Assembly (NCBI RefSeq): GCF_009363115.1
Contig: NZ_CP045298.1
Coordinates: 1,131,001-1,195,000, forward strand
Origin: Paenibacillus brasilensis
GTDB taxonomy: Bacteria; Bacillota; Bacilli; Paenibacillales; Paenibacillaceae
DNA: 64,000 bases
Reading direction: 5' to 3'
The position numbers and the translations under genes were made by a program. Positions within the stretch are counted from its first letter, which is position 1. The number at the start of each line of letters is the position of its first letter. The notes below the pieces were generated by a model, which did not search any database, had not been told where the DNA came from, and worked only from the letters and a program-made list of their open reading frames with translations. Shown here in pieces: positions 17,017-25,698 of this stretch.

Positions 17017-18402
17017 TTATTCGTTCGGCTTCGACCCTTTTTCCTTCAGCCATCTTGGTGCACCCTTATTTTTACGATCACGCTCGCGCTGCGCTTTTCC
17101 TGCTTTGGACAAAGCTGCTCCCTTGCTCTTGCCTGGAGCCGAACCCATTGCGGTAGCCCTGCCGGGACGTCCGTTCTCACTACGAGCAGGCGCCTTGCTG
17201 TTTTCCGCCCTGTCAGAAATCGCTCTGGTCTCGGATGGCCTTACAGGCGCACGCTTGGCATCCGCCGGACGCGGCACCACAACACGTCCTCCATATAACG
17301 CACGCTCTGTGATGTTAATGTCCAGTTCACGGGAGAATTTGCGCATAATGAACGTTTCGCGTTCGGTAACAACGGACACAACCAGTCCTTTGCGCCCCAT
17401 ACGTCCTGTACGTCCTGCACGGTGAACATAGGCTTGACTGTCCGTTGCCGGATCAAAATGAATGACCATCTCCAGTCCCTCAATGTCCAGACCGCGAGCT
17501 GCCACATCGGAAGCGATCAGCACCTTGAGCTTGTCCTCCCGGAATCGGGCCAGCACGTTGCTACGCGTGACTTTATCCGCATCACCATACAGGGATGCTG
17601 TAGTCAGTCCCATATGATTGAGCTTGGCTTCAATCTCCCCGATAGCATTTGTTGTATTCACGAATACCAGCGCTTTTCTTGGATTAAAATGACGCACCAG
17701 ACGACGCAGCATATCCACCTTATCCCGCTCTTCGGTTACAAAGTAATAGTGCTCCAGTCCACTGGCTGTCTTCTGATCGGGATCAATGCCGATTTCCGCG
17801 TAATCATTCATCTCACGCTTCGCCAGCGCCTGAATCTCATCATTCAGCGTTGCGGACAAAAATACCAATTGACGGTCACGCTGAGCGGTACCTAATATGT
17901 TCTTCACATCACCTGCTCCGCCGAGCTGGAACATCTGGTCCACCTCGTCGATAACAATGGTTGTAATGTTGTGCATTTTCAGTTTTTTCGCAGCAATGAG
18001 TTCCCGTACACGTCCTGGTGTGCCAACTACAAGCTGCGGATGATCCTTTAGCTTCTCGATCTGGCGTTTGATGGCTGCTCCGCCAATCAGACCAAGCACA
18101 CGGATTCCGCGATGCTCTCCATAACGCTGACCCTCGCGAACAATTTGCATCGCCAGTTCCTGACTTGGAGCCAGTATCATCTTTTGTGTAGCCTTTTTCT
18201 GTGGGTCAATCGCTTGCAGCAGCGGCAGCAAATAGGCCAGTGTCTTCCCTGTACCCGTCTGCGAACGCGCCAATACATGCCTTCCCTTAATGATTTCGGG
18301 TATAGCCTGCGCCTGAACCGGCGAAGGCTGCGTAATTTCATGCTCAGCCAGTTTGGTCAACAGATCTGCCTCAATGCCAAGCGATTCAAAATTCAATGTC
18401 AT
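17017..18402 (-). CDS. DEAD-box ATP-dependent RNA helicase
   Basis: A 461-residue helicase. Visible motifs are Q (NFESLGIEADLL...PSPVQAQAIP), I (ARSQTGTGKT), Ia (PSQELAMQIV), Ib (TPGRV), II (VIDEVDQM, so DEVD instead of DEAD), III (LSATL), V (ASDVAARGLDIEG) and VI (HRAGRTGRMG). The C-terminal tail after residue 370 is basic and rich in Ala, Arg and Lys (KRAPVRPSETRA, KNKGAPRWLKEKGS), likely for RNA binding. It would unwind short RNA duplexes in ribosome assembly or RNA decay. Start: ATG 18402 is preferred over TTG 18414, which overlaps the AGGGG site. Confidence 0.88.
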   Translation of the reverse strand: MTLNFESLGIEADLLTKLAEHEITQPSPVQAQAIPEIIKGRHVLARSQTGTGKTLAYLLPLLQAIDPQKKATQKMILAPSQELAMQIVREGQRYGEHRGIRVLGLIGGAAIKRQIEKLKDHPQLVVGTPGRVRELIAAKKLKMHNITTIVIDEVDQMFQLGGAGDVKNILGTAQRDRQLVFLSATLNDEIQALAKREMNDYAEIGIDPDQKTASGLEHYYFVTEERDKVDMLRRLVRHFNPRKALVFVNTTNAIGEIEAKLNHMGLTTASLYGDADKVTRSNVLARFREDKLKVLIASDVAARGLDIEGLEMVIHFDPATDSQAYVHRAGRTGRMGRKGLVVSVVTERETFIMRKFSRELDINITERALYGGRVVVPRPADAKRAPVRPSETRAISDRAENSKAPARSENGRPGRATAMGSAPGKSKGAALSKAGKAQRERDRKNKGAPRWLKEKGSKPNE

Positions 18403-18481
18403 GAAAAGGTCCAACCCCTATACGTAAATTCGTTACTCTCCATTATATGCGAAAATAGCCCCGTTACCAAATCACAAAAAT

Positions 18482-18526
18482 AAAAGATGCCCCTCACCAT
18501 ACCCATGGCTTTTGGGACATCTTTTA
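18482..18526 (-). terminator. Terminator of the SDR gene
   Basis: AAAGATGCCC on the + strand (18483-18492) pairs with GGGACATCTTT (18514-18524) with one bulge. On the minus strand it is followed by TATTTTTG. It overlaps the stop codon of the SDR gene and separates it from the helicase gene. Confidence 0.7.
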
Positions 18527-19309
18527 TTTCTTGTTCATCACACCATGACCCAGCCTGTCGGTCAGTCTGGGAGCAAGCTGATACAGCTTGAGAAAAGGAG
18601 ATACCCACCGCGGCAGATTAACCTCTTCCCTACGAAGCTCTATTGCCCTTACCATGTCCTGTGCTACCTTATCCGGCTTTAGCATAAACCAGCCTACATT
18701 ACGAACATATCCGCCTGAAGGATCTGCGAGCTCAAAAAATGGCGTGTCAATCGGCCCGGGGTTTATCGTCGTCACGGTCACGCCGCTCCCGCGCAGCTCT
18801 TGCCGCAGCGCATTGCTGAACCCGAGCAAAGCATGCTTCGTCGCTGTGTAGGAAGTCGATTTGGCTGTCCCGATTTTCCCGGCCATAGACGCTACATTGA
18901 CAATCTGTCCGCTGCGCTGCTCTGTCATTTGCGGCAAAAACGCCTTAATGCAGCGAACAGCTCCCATGTAGTTCACGTCCATCATTCGTTCAAACTCCGT
19001 CAGGTCTGTTTCATGAAAATACTCAAATTTTCCGTAACCCGCATTATTGAGCAAAATATCGACCCGCCCGTACTGCTCCAATACTCGGGCAGCGACGGCC
19101 TCTACCTGCTCCTGACGGGTGACATCCAGTGGGATCAGTTCATGTCTGCCGCTGATTCCAGCAGACACCTGCTCCAACCGCTCCTGCGAGCGCGCTGTCA
19201 ATATAGGGATCGCACCCTTGTCGCTCAACAGCCGTGCACAGAGAGCACCAATTCCGCTGGATGCCCCTGTAATGACAACCACCTTATCTTGCAATATACT
19301 CACGATCAT
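18524..19309 (-). CDS. Short-chain dehydrogenase/reductase (SDR)
   Basis: A 261-residue classical SDR. The NAD(P)-binding loop is VVITGASSGIGALCARLL, followed by LLNNAGYGKF, the active-site Ser in NVASMAGKIG, and the catalytic YxxxK in TSYTATKHALLG. PGPIDTPFF is the usual substrate-lid start. Arg residues after beta-2 (TARSQERLEQ) suggest NADP. Substrate unknown. The exact start is unclear: ATG 19309 is close to a GGGGGG run, and an in-frame GTG at 19303 is better spaced. Confidence 0.85.
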   Translation of the reverse strand: MIVSILQDKVVVITGASSGIGALCARLLSDKGAIPILTARSQERLEQVSAGISGRHELIPLDVTRQEQVEAVAARVLEQYGRVDILLNNAGYGKFEYFHETDLTEFERMMDVNYMGAVRCIKAFLPQMTEQRSGQIVNVASMAGKIGTAKSTSYTATKHALLGFSNALRQELRGSGVTVTTINPGPIDTPFFELADPSGGYVRNVGWFMLKPDKVAQDMVRAIELRREEVNLPRWVSPFLKLYQLAPRLTDRLGHGVMNKK

Positions 19310-19343
19310 CCCCCCATATTAAAGAACACCTTCTTCTTTAATA

Positions 19344-19808
19344 TTAAGAGATCATCACCTGAATATCCAGCTCACCGATTCCTTCCACAGTAAGCGGAAT
19401 AAAAAGGGCACGCTGAGGTACAAAAGTAGTCAAGTTTTCCGAAATCATGACTTGCGGAGGCGTGATGTCTACAACAATTCCCTGACTGGACAAAATCGTA
19501 CTGGCATTACCGCTAATCATATTGCCCAATTCGGAAATCGCACTTTTTCCCATCTCGTCAATTTCAGTCAAGACAAATCCGCCCATCATCGCTGATACCA
19601 TACGCAGCGCCACCTGTTCATTCAGGCCGAACACAATATTTCCGCTAAGCTGTCCGGTCATCCCGATCATAATCCAAATATGGTCATCTACCAGCTCGAC
19701 ATTTTTCACACCGAGATTGCCGGGTGAGGGAGAGACTTGGATCAGTTGTTCAATGACCCGTCGCGCCGACTCCAAAAAAGGATTTATCACTTCTGCCTTC
19801 ACGATCAT
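19344..19808 (-). CDS. cheX: Chemotaxis phosphatase CheX
   Basis: A 154-residue CheC/CheX-family protein that would dephosphorylate CheY-P. The family signature E-x2-N is visible in ISELGNMISGNAST, and the parallel helix and strand pattern (NIVFGLNEQVALRMVSAMMG) fits CheX rather than the two-motif CheC. The only other chemotaxis-like gene here is the PAS receptor at 10933. It is preceded by AAAGGGG. Confidence 0.85.
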   Translation of the reverse strand: MIVKAEVINPFLESARRVIEQLIQVSPSPGNLGVKNVELVDDHIWIMIGMTGQLSGNIVFGLNEQVALRMVSAMMGGFVLTEIDEMGKSAISELGNMISGNASTILSSQGIVVDITPPQVMISENLTTFVPQRALFIPLTVEGIGELDIQVMIS

Positions 19809-20230
19809 TGCGCCCCTTTACGATGGGCTTTTAGACATACAACAAAAGTCCCATTTTAATTAGAATTTTTAATTTAATTAAGGTTACAAAACGAATCGAC
19901 CCTCAACAAAATACTCTCTCTATCACTTATCGACAGCTTCCCGGCAATTTTTTATAGCCAAATCACAAAAAATGTGAATAATGTCCTATATCCCACTTCC
20001 CATCAGAATTAAACTGGTTATTTTTGATGTATATCAGGACTTTAGTCTTTGTTTCCCAATATACCATATTTCACGATGCTCTGCTTTGATTCATTGCCCT
20101 TCCTGCCCGAATAACCTATAATTTAATGAAATCAAGCATATCAACGGTTTTACATATGAACAGGTGAATTGGCCAACAATACTCAGTCTATACGGCTGCG
20201 ACAGAATTAAGAAAAAAGAGGAGGAACTTC
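19809..20230. other. Divergent intergenic region, AT-rich
   Basis: About 420 nt between cheX and a LysR gene. It is AT-rich near 19840-19890 (AATTAGAATTTTTAATTTAATTAA), and holds the divergent promoters. I see no gene, no riboswitch consensus and no strong hairpin. Confidence 0.4.
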
Positions 20231-21133
20231 ATGAACATCAGTCAACTTGAAACACTTATCATGATTTCCAAAACTATGAGCTTCCGAAAAGCCGGAGAAC
20301 TTCTCAATTTGACGCAGCCCGCGGTGTCTGCCCAGATCAAAAGCCTGGAGGACGAATTCAAAACCATTCTGATCGACCGCAACCAGCCCGTCACCCTGAC
20401 CGACCGGGGGACTGTTTTTTTGGAGCACGCCGAGCGGATACTAGAGGTTGTCGAGGAATTACGGCAGAAATTGTACGATCTAAATGAAACGCCGCAGGGC
20501 CATATTGCACTGGGTACGACCACATCCATCGCCATTCAAATTTTACCGCGCGTGCTTTCCTACTTTCAGGATCAGTTCCCGCTCATCAAAACCTCCATTC
20601 AATCTATGGCCTCCTCCATGATCTATCAGCAGGTAGAGAACGGATTAATTGATGTGGGTATCGGCTATCTGATCGAACGTAATCCGAATTTGAGCACTTC
20701 AATTCTGTATTATGATTCCTTTGAGCTTGTCGTGTCTCCTACTCATCCACTGGCCTCCCAACCGCACGCTACCATTGAAGCCCTTCGGGAAATTCCGCTT
20801 ATTCTGCTCTCACCAGATACGGTAGGAAGGAAATTCGTGGATGATGTATTTAAAAAACACCAGATTGTGCCTCACGTTGTAATCGAGTTGTCGAGCAGTG
20901 AGGAAGTCAAACGAATGGTCGAAATTAATTTGGGTGCTGCCATTATCTCCAGATTGTCGGTCACTTCCGAGCTGCGTGCAGGCTCATTAAAAATGATCCA
21001 TATTCCCGAGTTGGAGGTTAGTCACCCGGTAGGAGTGATTTATAAATCCGGCCGATATCTAAACTCAGCCATGCAGCAATTTTTAAGTGATCTGAAGGGG
21101 ATGCCGGAAACGAATTTTACCAGTTCTGAATAA
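20231..21133 (+). CDS. LysR-family transcriptional regulator
   Basis: A 300-residue LTTR. The winged HTH is at residues 1-60 (MNISQLETLIMISKTMSFRK, then AGELLNLTQPAVSAQIKSLE), and the rest is a periplasmic-binding-protein-like ligand domain (GHIALGTTTSIAIQILPRVL). AGAGGAGGAA precedes the ATG. A PHP-family phosphatase follows 60 nt downstream on the same strand and may be cotranscribed. The inducer is unknown. Confidence 0.88.
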   Translation: MNISQLETLIMISKTMSFRKAGELLNLTQPAVSAQIKSLEDEFKTILIDRNQPVTLTDRGTVFLEHAERILEVVEELRQKLYDLNETPQGHIALGTTTSIAIQILPRVLSYFQDQFPLIKTSIQSMASSMIYQQVENGLIDVGIGYLIERNPNLSTSILYYDSFELVVSPTHPLASQPHATIEALREIPLILLSPDTVGRKFVDDVFKKHQIVPHVVIELSSSEEVKRMVEINLGAAIISRLSVTSELRAGSLKMIHIPELEVSHPVGVIYKSGRYLNSAMQQFLSDLKGMPETNFTSSE

Positions 21134-21193
21134 CGTAATTCGCTATGAACACCATACGAAATATAAACCTTGATTACGAAAGGAAGACAGGTT

Positions 21194-22003
21194 ATGAAAT
21201 TTGATCTGCACACCCATCATTTCCGCTGCGGTCATGCAGACGGCAACATTCGGGATTATATCGAAGCTGGCATTCAGTCAGGCTTGCAAGCGATTGGTAT
21301 TTCGGACCACTCCCCTTTCCTGGGCAGCGAACAGGACCAGGCTTTTCCGAAAATTTATATGGCAAAATCGCAACTGGCCGAGTATGTAGAAGAGGTGCAA
21401 CAGCTTAAAAGAGAATACGAAGGCCGCATTGACGTCTTGCTTGGATTGGAAACCGATTATTTTCCTGATTATGCGGAGCTGTATCGTTCCACGCTGGCCC
21501 CTTATCCGTTTGATTACCTCATTGGGTCGGTCCACAGCGTTGAAGGGGACAGTATTTTTAACCGTAGCCGTTGGAAAAAATTAAGTGACGCTCGCAAAAT
21601 CGAAGTCAAGAAGGCCTACTATTCACTCATTCAGGAGTCTGCACGAAGCGGAATGTTCCAGATATTGGGTCATATTGACGCGATGAAGGGGAATTTCCCG
21701 GCTTTTTCAGATATTCCTGCCGATGGGGCGATTGATGAAACCTTGCGGGTGATTGCAGAATCCGGCGTGGCCATTGAAATTAACACCTCGGGTAAAACCA
21801 AGCTGAGTGGCGGGTGGTACCCTTCTTCATCTATTTTAGAAAGAGCGCATCATTTTGGCGTAGAAGTCACTTTTGGTTCAGATGCCCATAAGCCTTCACG
21901 GGTAGGCGAGGATTGGGACGAAGTGAAGGCGATGCTGAAGGATATCGGTTTCCGGGAATGGGTTTATTTCAAAGAAAAACGTAAAATTTCGGTGGCACTT
22001 TAA
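21194..22003 (+). CDS. PHP-domain phosphatase (histidinol-phosphatase family)
   Basis: A 269-residue metal-dependent hydrolase with the PHP motifs DLHTHHFRCGHADG (metal-binding HxH), ISDHSPF, GLETDY, SVHSVEG and, at the end, FGSDAHKPSRVGE. These residues bind the trinuclear metal centre. The family includes HisK/HisJ-type histidinol-phosphatases, but no his genes are nearby, so the substrate is uncertain. Start ATG 21194 follows AAAGGAAG by 7-8 nt; an earlier in-frame start at 21170 lacks a site. Confidence 0.82.
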   Translation: MKFDLHTHHFRCGHADGNIRDYIEAGIQSGLQAIGISDHSPFLGSEQDQAFPKIYMAKSQLAEYVEEVQQLKREYEGRIDVLLGLETDYFPDYAELYRSTLAPYPFDYLIGSVHSVEGDSIFNRSRWKKLSDARKIEVKKAYYSLIQESARSGMFQILGHIDAMKGNFPAFSDIPADGAIDETLRVIAESGVAIEINTSGKTKLSGGWYPSSSILERAHHFGVEVTFGSDAHKPSRVGEDWDEVKAMLKDIGFREWVYFKEKRKISVAL

Positions 22004-22025
22004 TGGCGCTTTAAGTTGACCATAC

Positions 22026-22106
22026 GAACGCTGTTGCAACGGGATTCTCTGGATTGTATAAGCCCTTTAAGGGTAGAATCCCATTGCAAAGGCGAACGCC
22101 TTTAAC
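22026..22106. repeat. Intergenic inverted-repeat element, copy A (short form)
   Basis: TTGCAACGGGATTCT (22034-22048) pairs with AGAATCCCATTGCAA (22075-22089), 14 of 15. The flanks CGAACGCTG on the left and AAGGCGAACGCC on the right match those of the two longer copies near 34393 and 40271. The loop contains a small CCCTTTAAGGG palindrome. It sits between two convergent genes, where it could also act as a terminator. Confidence 0.6.
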
Positions 22107-22911
22107 TGATAACGTTCTCTGCTAAACTCAAACTTAATCCTTCTTCATCATTGCTGGATGTCACTTGGTTTGCATACTTTTTAACTTCATCAGGCGCATT
22201 TCCCATTGCGATGCCCAGCCCTGCAAATTTCAGCATATCAATATCATTGAAATTATCGCCGATTGCCATGATTTCTTCCTTCTTTAGATTATAATGGCTG
22301 ATGATCTGCTGAATTGCTTTAGATTTGGATGCATCTCCAGACATAATTTCCAGATACGTGTCTTTTGATTTGTAGATGGTTAGAGCAGTGTTGTCTTTCT
22401 TTAATACTTCCTCAAGCTGTTCGATTTGTTCAGCCGGACCCATACAGAGAATTTTATGCACTTCAGAATTTGTGTTTATGAAGGTTTTAAGGTTAGCCTG
22501 AGTAGGCTGAGCCCCTGTGATATCTTGCTCTTGAACAACCCATTCGTCTTGCGGATTTTCAACAACCCATTGATCATGGCTGTAGATGTTAATTTGAATG
22601 TTGGAAAATTTGCTTTTTACAGTCTCATAAATGCCAATAACATTCTCTGGGGGCAAGCTTTTGCTGAGAATAGTTGTGTTACTCCTACAGTCTATTACCA
22701 GGGAACCACTGTAGCAAATAATGGGTGAATTGATTTCCAATTCTTTTTGGAGTGGCAAGATTCCACTTGGCATTCTGGCAGAAACAAGGACAAATGGAAT
22801 ACCTAGGTTTGTTGCTTTTTGGACTGCAAGCTTGGTCTTCTCGGTTATAACATGATTTGAATTAATTAAAGTCCCGTCTATGTCACTGAAAACTGCTTTT
22901 ATCTTTGTCAT
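22102..22911 (-). CDS. Cof-type HAD-superfamily sugar phosphatase
   Basis: A 269-residue HAD IIB hydrolase. Motif I is AVFSDIDGTLINS with the nucleophile Asp, motif II LVSARMPSG, motif III Lys near KSKAIQQII, and motif IV MAIGDNFNDIDML. Such enzymes dephosphorylate sugar phosphates, flavin or other small phosphates. Start ATG 22911 follows AGGGGGGC; the frame is open further upstream and overlaps the DeoR gene, but without a better site. It forms an operon with that DeoR regulator, which points to sugar metabolism. Confidence 0.85.
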   Translation of the reverse strand: MTKIKAVFSDIDGTLINSNHVITEKTKLAVQKATNLGIPFVLVSARMPSGILPLQKELEINSPIICYSGSLVIDCRSNTTILSKSLPPENVIGIYETVKSKFSNIQINIYSHDQWVVENPQDEWVVQEQDITGAQPTQANLKTFINTNSEVHKILCMGPAEQIEQLEEVLKKDNTALTIYKSKDTYLEIMSGDASKSKAIQQIISHYNLKKEEIMAIGDNFNDIDMLKFAGLGIAMGNAPDEVKKYANQVTSSNDEEGLSLSLAENVIS

Positions 22912-22949
22912 ATTAGCCCCCCTCGAAATAATCTTTGACTGTCTTCCCT

Positions 22950-23720
22950 TCATTTAATAAGCCTGATCTCAATGTTATTCTCCTCAAAAATCTTTCTAAA
23001 GCTATCTGGTGGCTTTTCATTTGTAATGATCATGTCAATATCACTAAAATCAATCCCTTTATAGGAACTGATTTGATTAAATTTCCGTGAATCCGCCAAC
23101 AGAATAACCTCTTTCGATCGTTTTGCTACTACATCTTTGATGACCGCGTCTTCAAGATTTGAAAAATAGATGCCATCCTTTAAAATACCAGCTGCACCCA
23201 GAAAAACTTTATCAAAGTAAATATCATTTAACTGAGATGCCACTTGAACATCGAAAAAAAAGCGATTTTCATGATTAAACTTTCCACCTAACAGGCATAT
23301 ATCGACCTTATTGTTGTTAGATAGAGCTTCTGCATTATCAAGGGAATGCGTATACACTGTAGAGCTTGTATTGAGATGATCACAAAGAAATTTTACTGTC
23401 GTTGAGACGTCCAGAAAGCAAAGGTCGCCTTTGTTGATATAAGAGGCAGCTATTTTTCCAATTTCATATTTATCTTCAGAAGAAGCATCAACTCTTTCCT
23501 TATATGCTTTTATTTTGTCCTTCAACTGGGGTAGAGCAATACCTCCATGAGTTCGTATCGCGGTACCTTCATCCACTAATTTAATGAAATCCCGCCGCGC
23601 AGTGTCTCTGGAAATACCGAGCATATCGCATATTTCCTGATTCGAAATCATTTTTTCTTCCTGAAGCCTTTCAAGAATTTTCACTAACCGTTCTTCTTGA
23701 TAAATAAGTATCACCTCCAT
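22950..23720 (-). CDS. DeoR-family transcriptional regulator
   Basis: A 256-residue DeoR regulator: N-terminal HTH (MISNQEICDMLGISRDTARRD) with the family's RTHGG motif (TAIRTHGGIALP), and a C-terminal ISOCOT-fold sugar-phosphate sensing domain (FLDVSTTVKFLCDHL, VFLGAAGI, VILLADSRKFNQISSYKGI). It lies upstream of, and probably controls, the Cof-type phosphatase. The start is doubtful: the ATG at 23720 overlaps a strong GGAGGTGAT site (23718-23710), which points to a start at about 23705, where the family's usual MYQEER sequence begins but the codon is ATT. Confidence 0.85.
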   Translation of the reverse strand: MEVILIYQEERLVKILERLQEEKMISNQEICDMLGISRDTARRDFIKLVDEGTAIRTHGGIALPQLKDKIKAYKERVDASSEDKYEIGKIAASYINKGDLCFLDVSTTVKFLCDHLNTSSTVYTHSLDNAEALSNNNKVDICLLGGKFNHENRFFFDVQVASQLNDIYFDKVFLGAAGILKDGIYFSNLEDAVIKDVVAKRSKEVILLADSRKFNQISSYKGIDFSDIDMIITNEKPPDSFRKIFEENNIEIRLIK

Positions 23721-24202
23721 ACATCAATTATAAGCATTATTGCACGATTTGTTAAGCGATATTAAGCATTTTTTTTGCAGGTAACATATATTTATTGCCT
23801 CATATCCTTTGCAGCCAAGATTTCGTCTTCTCTTTATAATAAAAACAAGCCCATAAGGAGTGATTCAGGAACGGGAAAAATACTGGTACTGACTCCATTC
23901 GGTATTGAGCAATCGTGGTACACATGGATACGACCAAAGCACAGTCAGAGGGGTATTCGTTTATATCCCTACATGAATGGCTTCCAGAATTGGTAACCAG
24001 CTTGAACCGTTCCTATGAATCATAGGAAGCGCCTCTGATGGCAGGTAGGGCAATAAAAACACAAAAAAAGAGGACCCGAAGCTTCGGGTCCCAGCAACAT
24101 ATATTATTCAAAAGGGGGTCATGTCTGTATTGTACCCGTCCTGTGTTAGAGTTGTTTTGCAGTTATATTTCATCTTTGTAACAAAATATTCCTCTTCCAT
24201 TT
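23721..24202. other. Intergenic region upstream of the DeoR gene
   Basis: About 480 nt. The left part is the DeoR promoter region. Open frames at 23775-23996 and 23924-24025 (33 residues, MDTTKAQSEGYSF) lack clear ribosome-binding sites and are not recognised; the second might be a gene fragment. The perfect palindrome at 24072-24091 is listed separately. Nothing else is seen. Confidence 0.4.
24062..24091 (-). terminator. Terminator of the GNAT gene
   Basis: GGACCCGAAGCTTCGGGTCC (24072-24091) is a perfect palindrome. On the minus strand it is followed by TCTTTTTTT. It lies 110 nt after the stop codon of the acetyltransferase gene. Confidence 0.75.
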
Positions 24203-24829
24203 CTACGCATAATCCCCTTGGGTAATCGAGAACACCAATACACTCGGTACCTCTCCTGAAGGATCATAGGAACGAATGCTGCGGAGCAAACGCAGCTTAT
24301 TTTTGACCAGCACACGCACGGAAGCCTGGTTATCCTCTTGGCAACGACCTTCAATTCGCCTGAGCTTCAAAGATTCGAAACCAAATTTCAGCATCACTTC
24401 CACGATCTCTGTAGCCAGTCCCTGTCCCCAAAATGGACGATCTAAAATATAGCCTAGCTTCGCCTCACCCGTACCCTCATTCCACTGCTGAAACGAAGCG
24501 ATACCGAGCAACTGTGAAGAGGGAAATCCCTTGGCTATCTCGGCATCATCTGATGCATCCACTCCGTTATCTGCGCGTGTATCTCCTCTATGCCATTCCA
24601 CCGCAAAGTGCAGGGAATCCAGAGAATCCCCAGCTACTTTGATCTGGGCAACCAGACGCCGCATTCGTACGTAGACGGGCTTGCGAATCCGATTTACGTA
24701 TCGGATTACTAAAGGATCGGACAGCATCCGCTCCAATGCAGGATAATCCTCCGCTCTTAGCTGGCGTAATCGGACACGGTGGGTGTAAAGCTCCGGCAGC
24801 CCCAAACGAAGCATTTCTTTAGTCAGCAC
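24203..24829 (-). CDS. GNAT-family N-acetyltransferase (RimJ/RimL type)
   Basis: A 208-residue acetyltransferase_3 protein with the usual opening LYTHRVRLRQLRAEDYPALERML, the acetyl-CoA loop ILDRPFWGQGLATEIVEVML and the ending KLRRIEGRCQEDNQASVRVLVKNKL. It probably acetylates an amine on a protein or small molecule. The start is a GTG at 24829 with AGGAGGG 6 nt upstream. It lies downstream of a metallophosphoesterase on the same strand. Confidence 0.85.
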   Translation of the reverse strand: MLTKEMLRLGLPELYTHRVRLRQLRAEDYPALERMLSDPLVIRYVNRIRKPVYVRMRRLVAQIKVAGDSLDSLHFAVEWHRGDTRADNGVDASDDAEIAKGFPSSQLLGIASFQQWNEGTGEAKLGYILDRPFWGQGLATEIVEVMLKFGFESLKLRRIEGRCQEDNQASVRVLVKNKLRLLRSIRSYDPSGEVPSVLVFSITQGDYA

Positions 24830-24883
24830 AATGATCCCTCCTGCGGAGATAGATTGGCTTGTTGGAATGAGCGTTTTTCACAC

Positions 24884-25624
24884 TTAATCCAGATCCTGAA
24901 TTCCCCGGTAAATGCCTGTGCGCAACTCACGAATATAATACGACAGAGAAGGGACATCTGCTTCCTCCGCTTGTTTTACCGCCAGTTCTATATCGTAAGG
25001 TACGCGTACAAACTGAATGGAAAAAGGAGTAGCTTGCTCTTCTCCCAGATTTCCTTCCAGAATACAGTACGAAGCCTGAGTGACATCCAGCGGATTCCCG
25101 ACGCTTCCGACATTAAATAGCGTCTTCCCCTGAAAATGCTGGATAAAGGCATTGTGTACATCTCCATAACCCACCACATCCGGAGCAAAAGCGTCCTTTT
25201 CATTCTCCTCAGCCAACGGATCAAACATAGCTAATCTTTTTTCCGGCTCATCCCAAGGCTGTACGCGGTGATACACACTTTGGGGCGAAGCATGCACCAG
25301 ACGGATACGATGACCGCTCATCCCGAAATCATAGTGAAACGGTAACTGTGCCAGATACTGTACTCGCTCTTTACCCAAGCGCTCGGCTTGCCAGCTAAAA
25401 TTGAGATCATCGGTAATGCTGACCAGCTCATCCCAATTCCCCCGCACGACAATTTCACAATGCTGACGGACTGCATCCAGAACCTCGCACGGGCTAGGCC
25501 CTTTGCCGATCAGATCCCCCAAACAAAATACACGGCTAATACCTCGGGAAGCAATATCCTCCAGTACCGCCTCACAGGCAGGCCAATTGCCATGAATATC
25601 TGAAATGACAGCAATACGCTCCAT
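24884..25624 (-). CDS. Calcineurin-like metallophosphoesterase
   Basis: A 246-residue protein with the metal-binding motifs of the Metallophos_2 group: AVISDIHGNWPA, FCLGDLIGKGP, VRGNWDEL, LVHASPQ and GYGDVHNAF. It is a phosphodiesterase or phosphatase of the YfcE/PrpE-like type; substrate unknown. AAGGAGTGAGATTCAG precedes the ATG. The GNAT gene follows 54 nt downstream. Confidence 0.85.
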   Translation of the reverse strand: MERIAVISDIHGNWPACEAVLEDIASRGISRVFCLGDLIGKGPSPCEVLDAVRQHCEIVVRGNWDELVSITDDLNFSWQAERLGKERVQYLAQLPFHYDFGMSGHRIRLVHASPQSVYHRVQPWDEPEKRLAMFDPLAEENEKDAFAPDVVGYGDVHNAFIQHFQGKTLFNVGSVGNPLDVTQASYCILEGNLGEEQATPFSIQFVRVPYDIELAVKQAEEADVPSLSYYIRELRTGIYRGIQDLD

Positions 25625-25698
25625 CTGAATCTCACTCCTTTGTCCGAGACAGCTACATCTTCTACACTACATTCAAACCTTCTTTATGTAGTTCCAGT

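Noticed and set aside
23775-23996. 73-codon frame upstream of DeoR
   Set aside because: No ribosome-binding site and no family; low-complexity start. Possibly a fragment.
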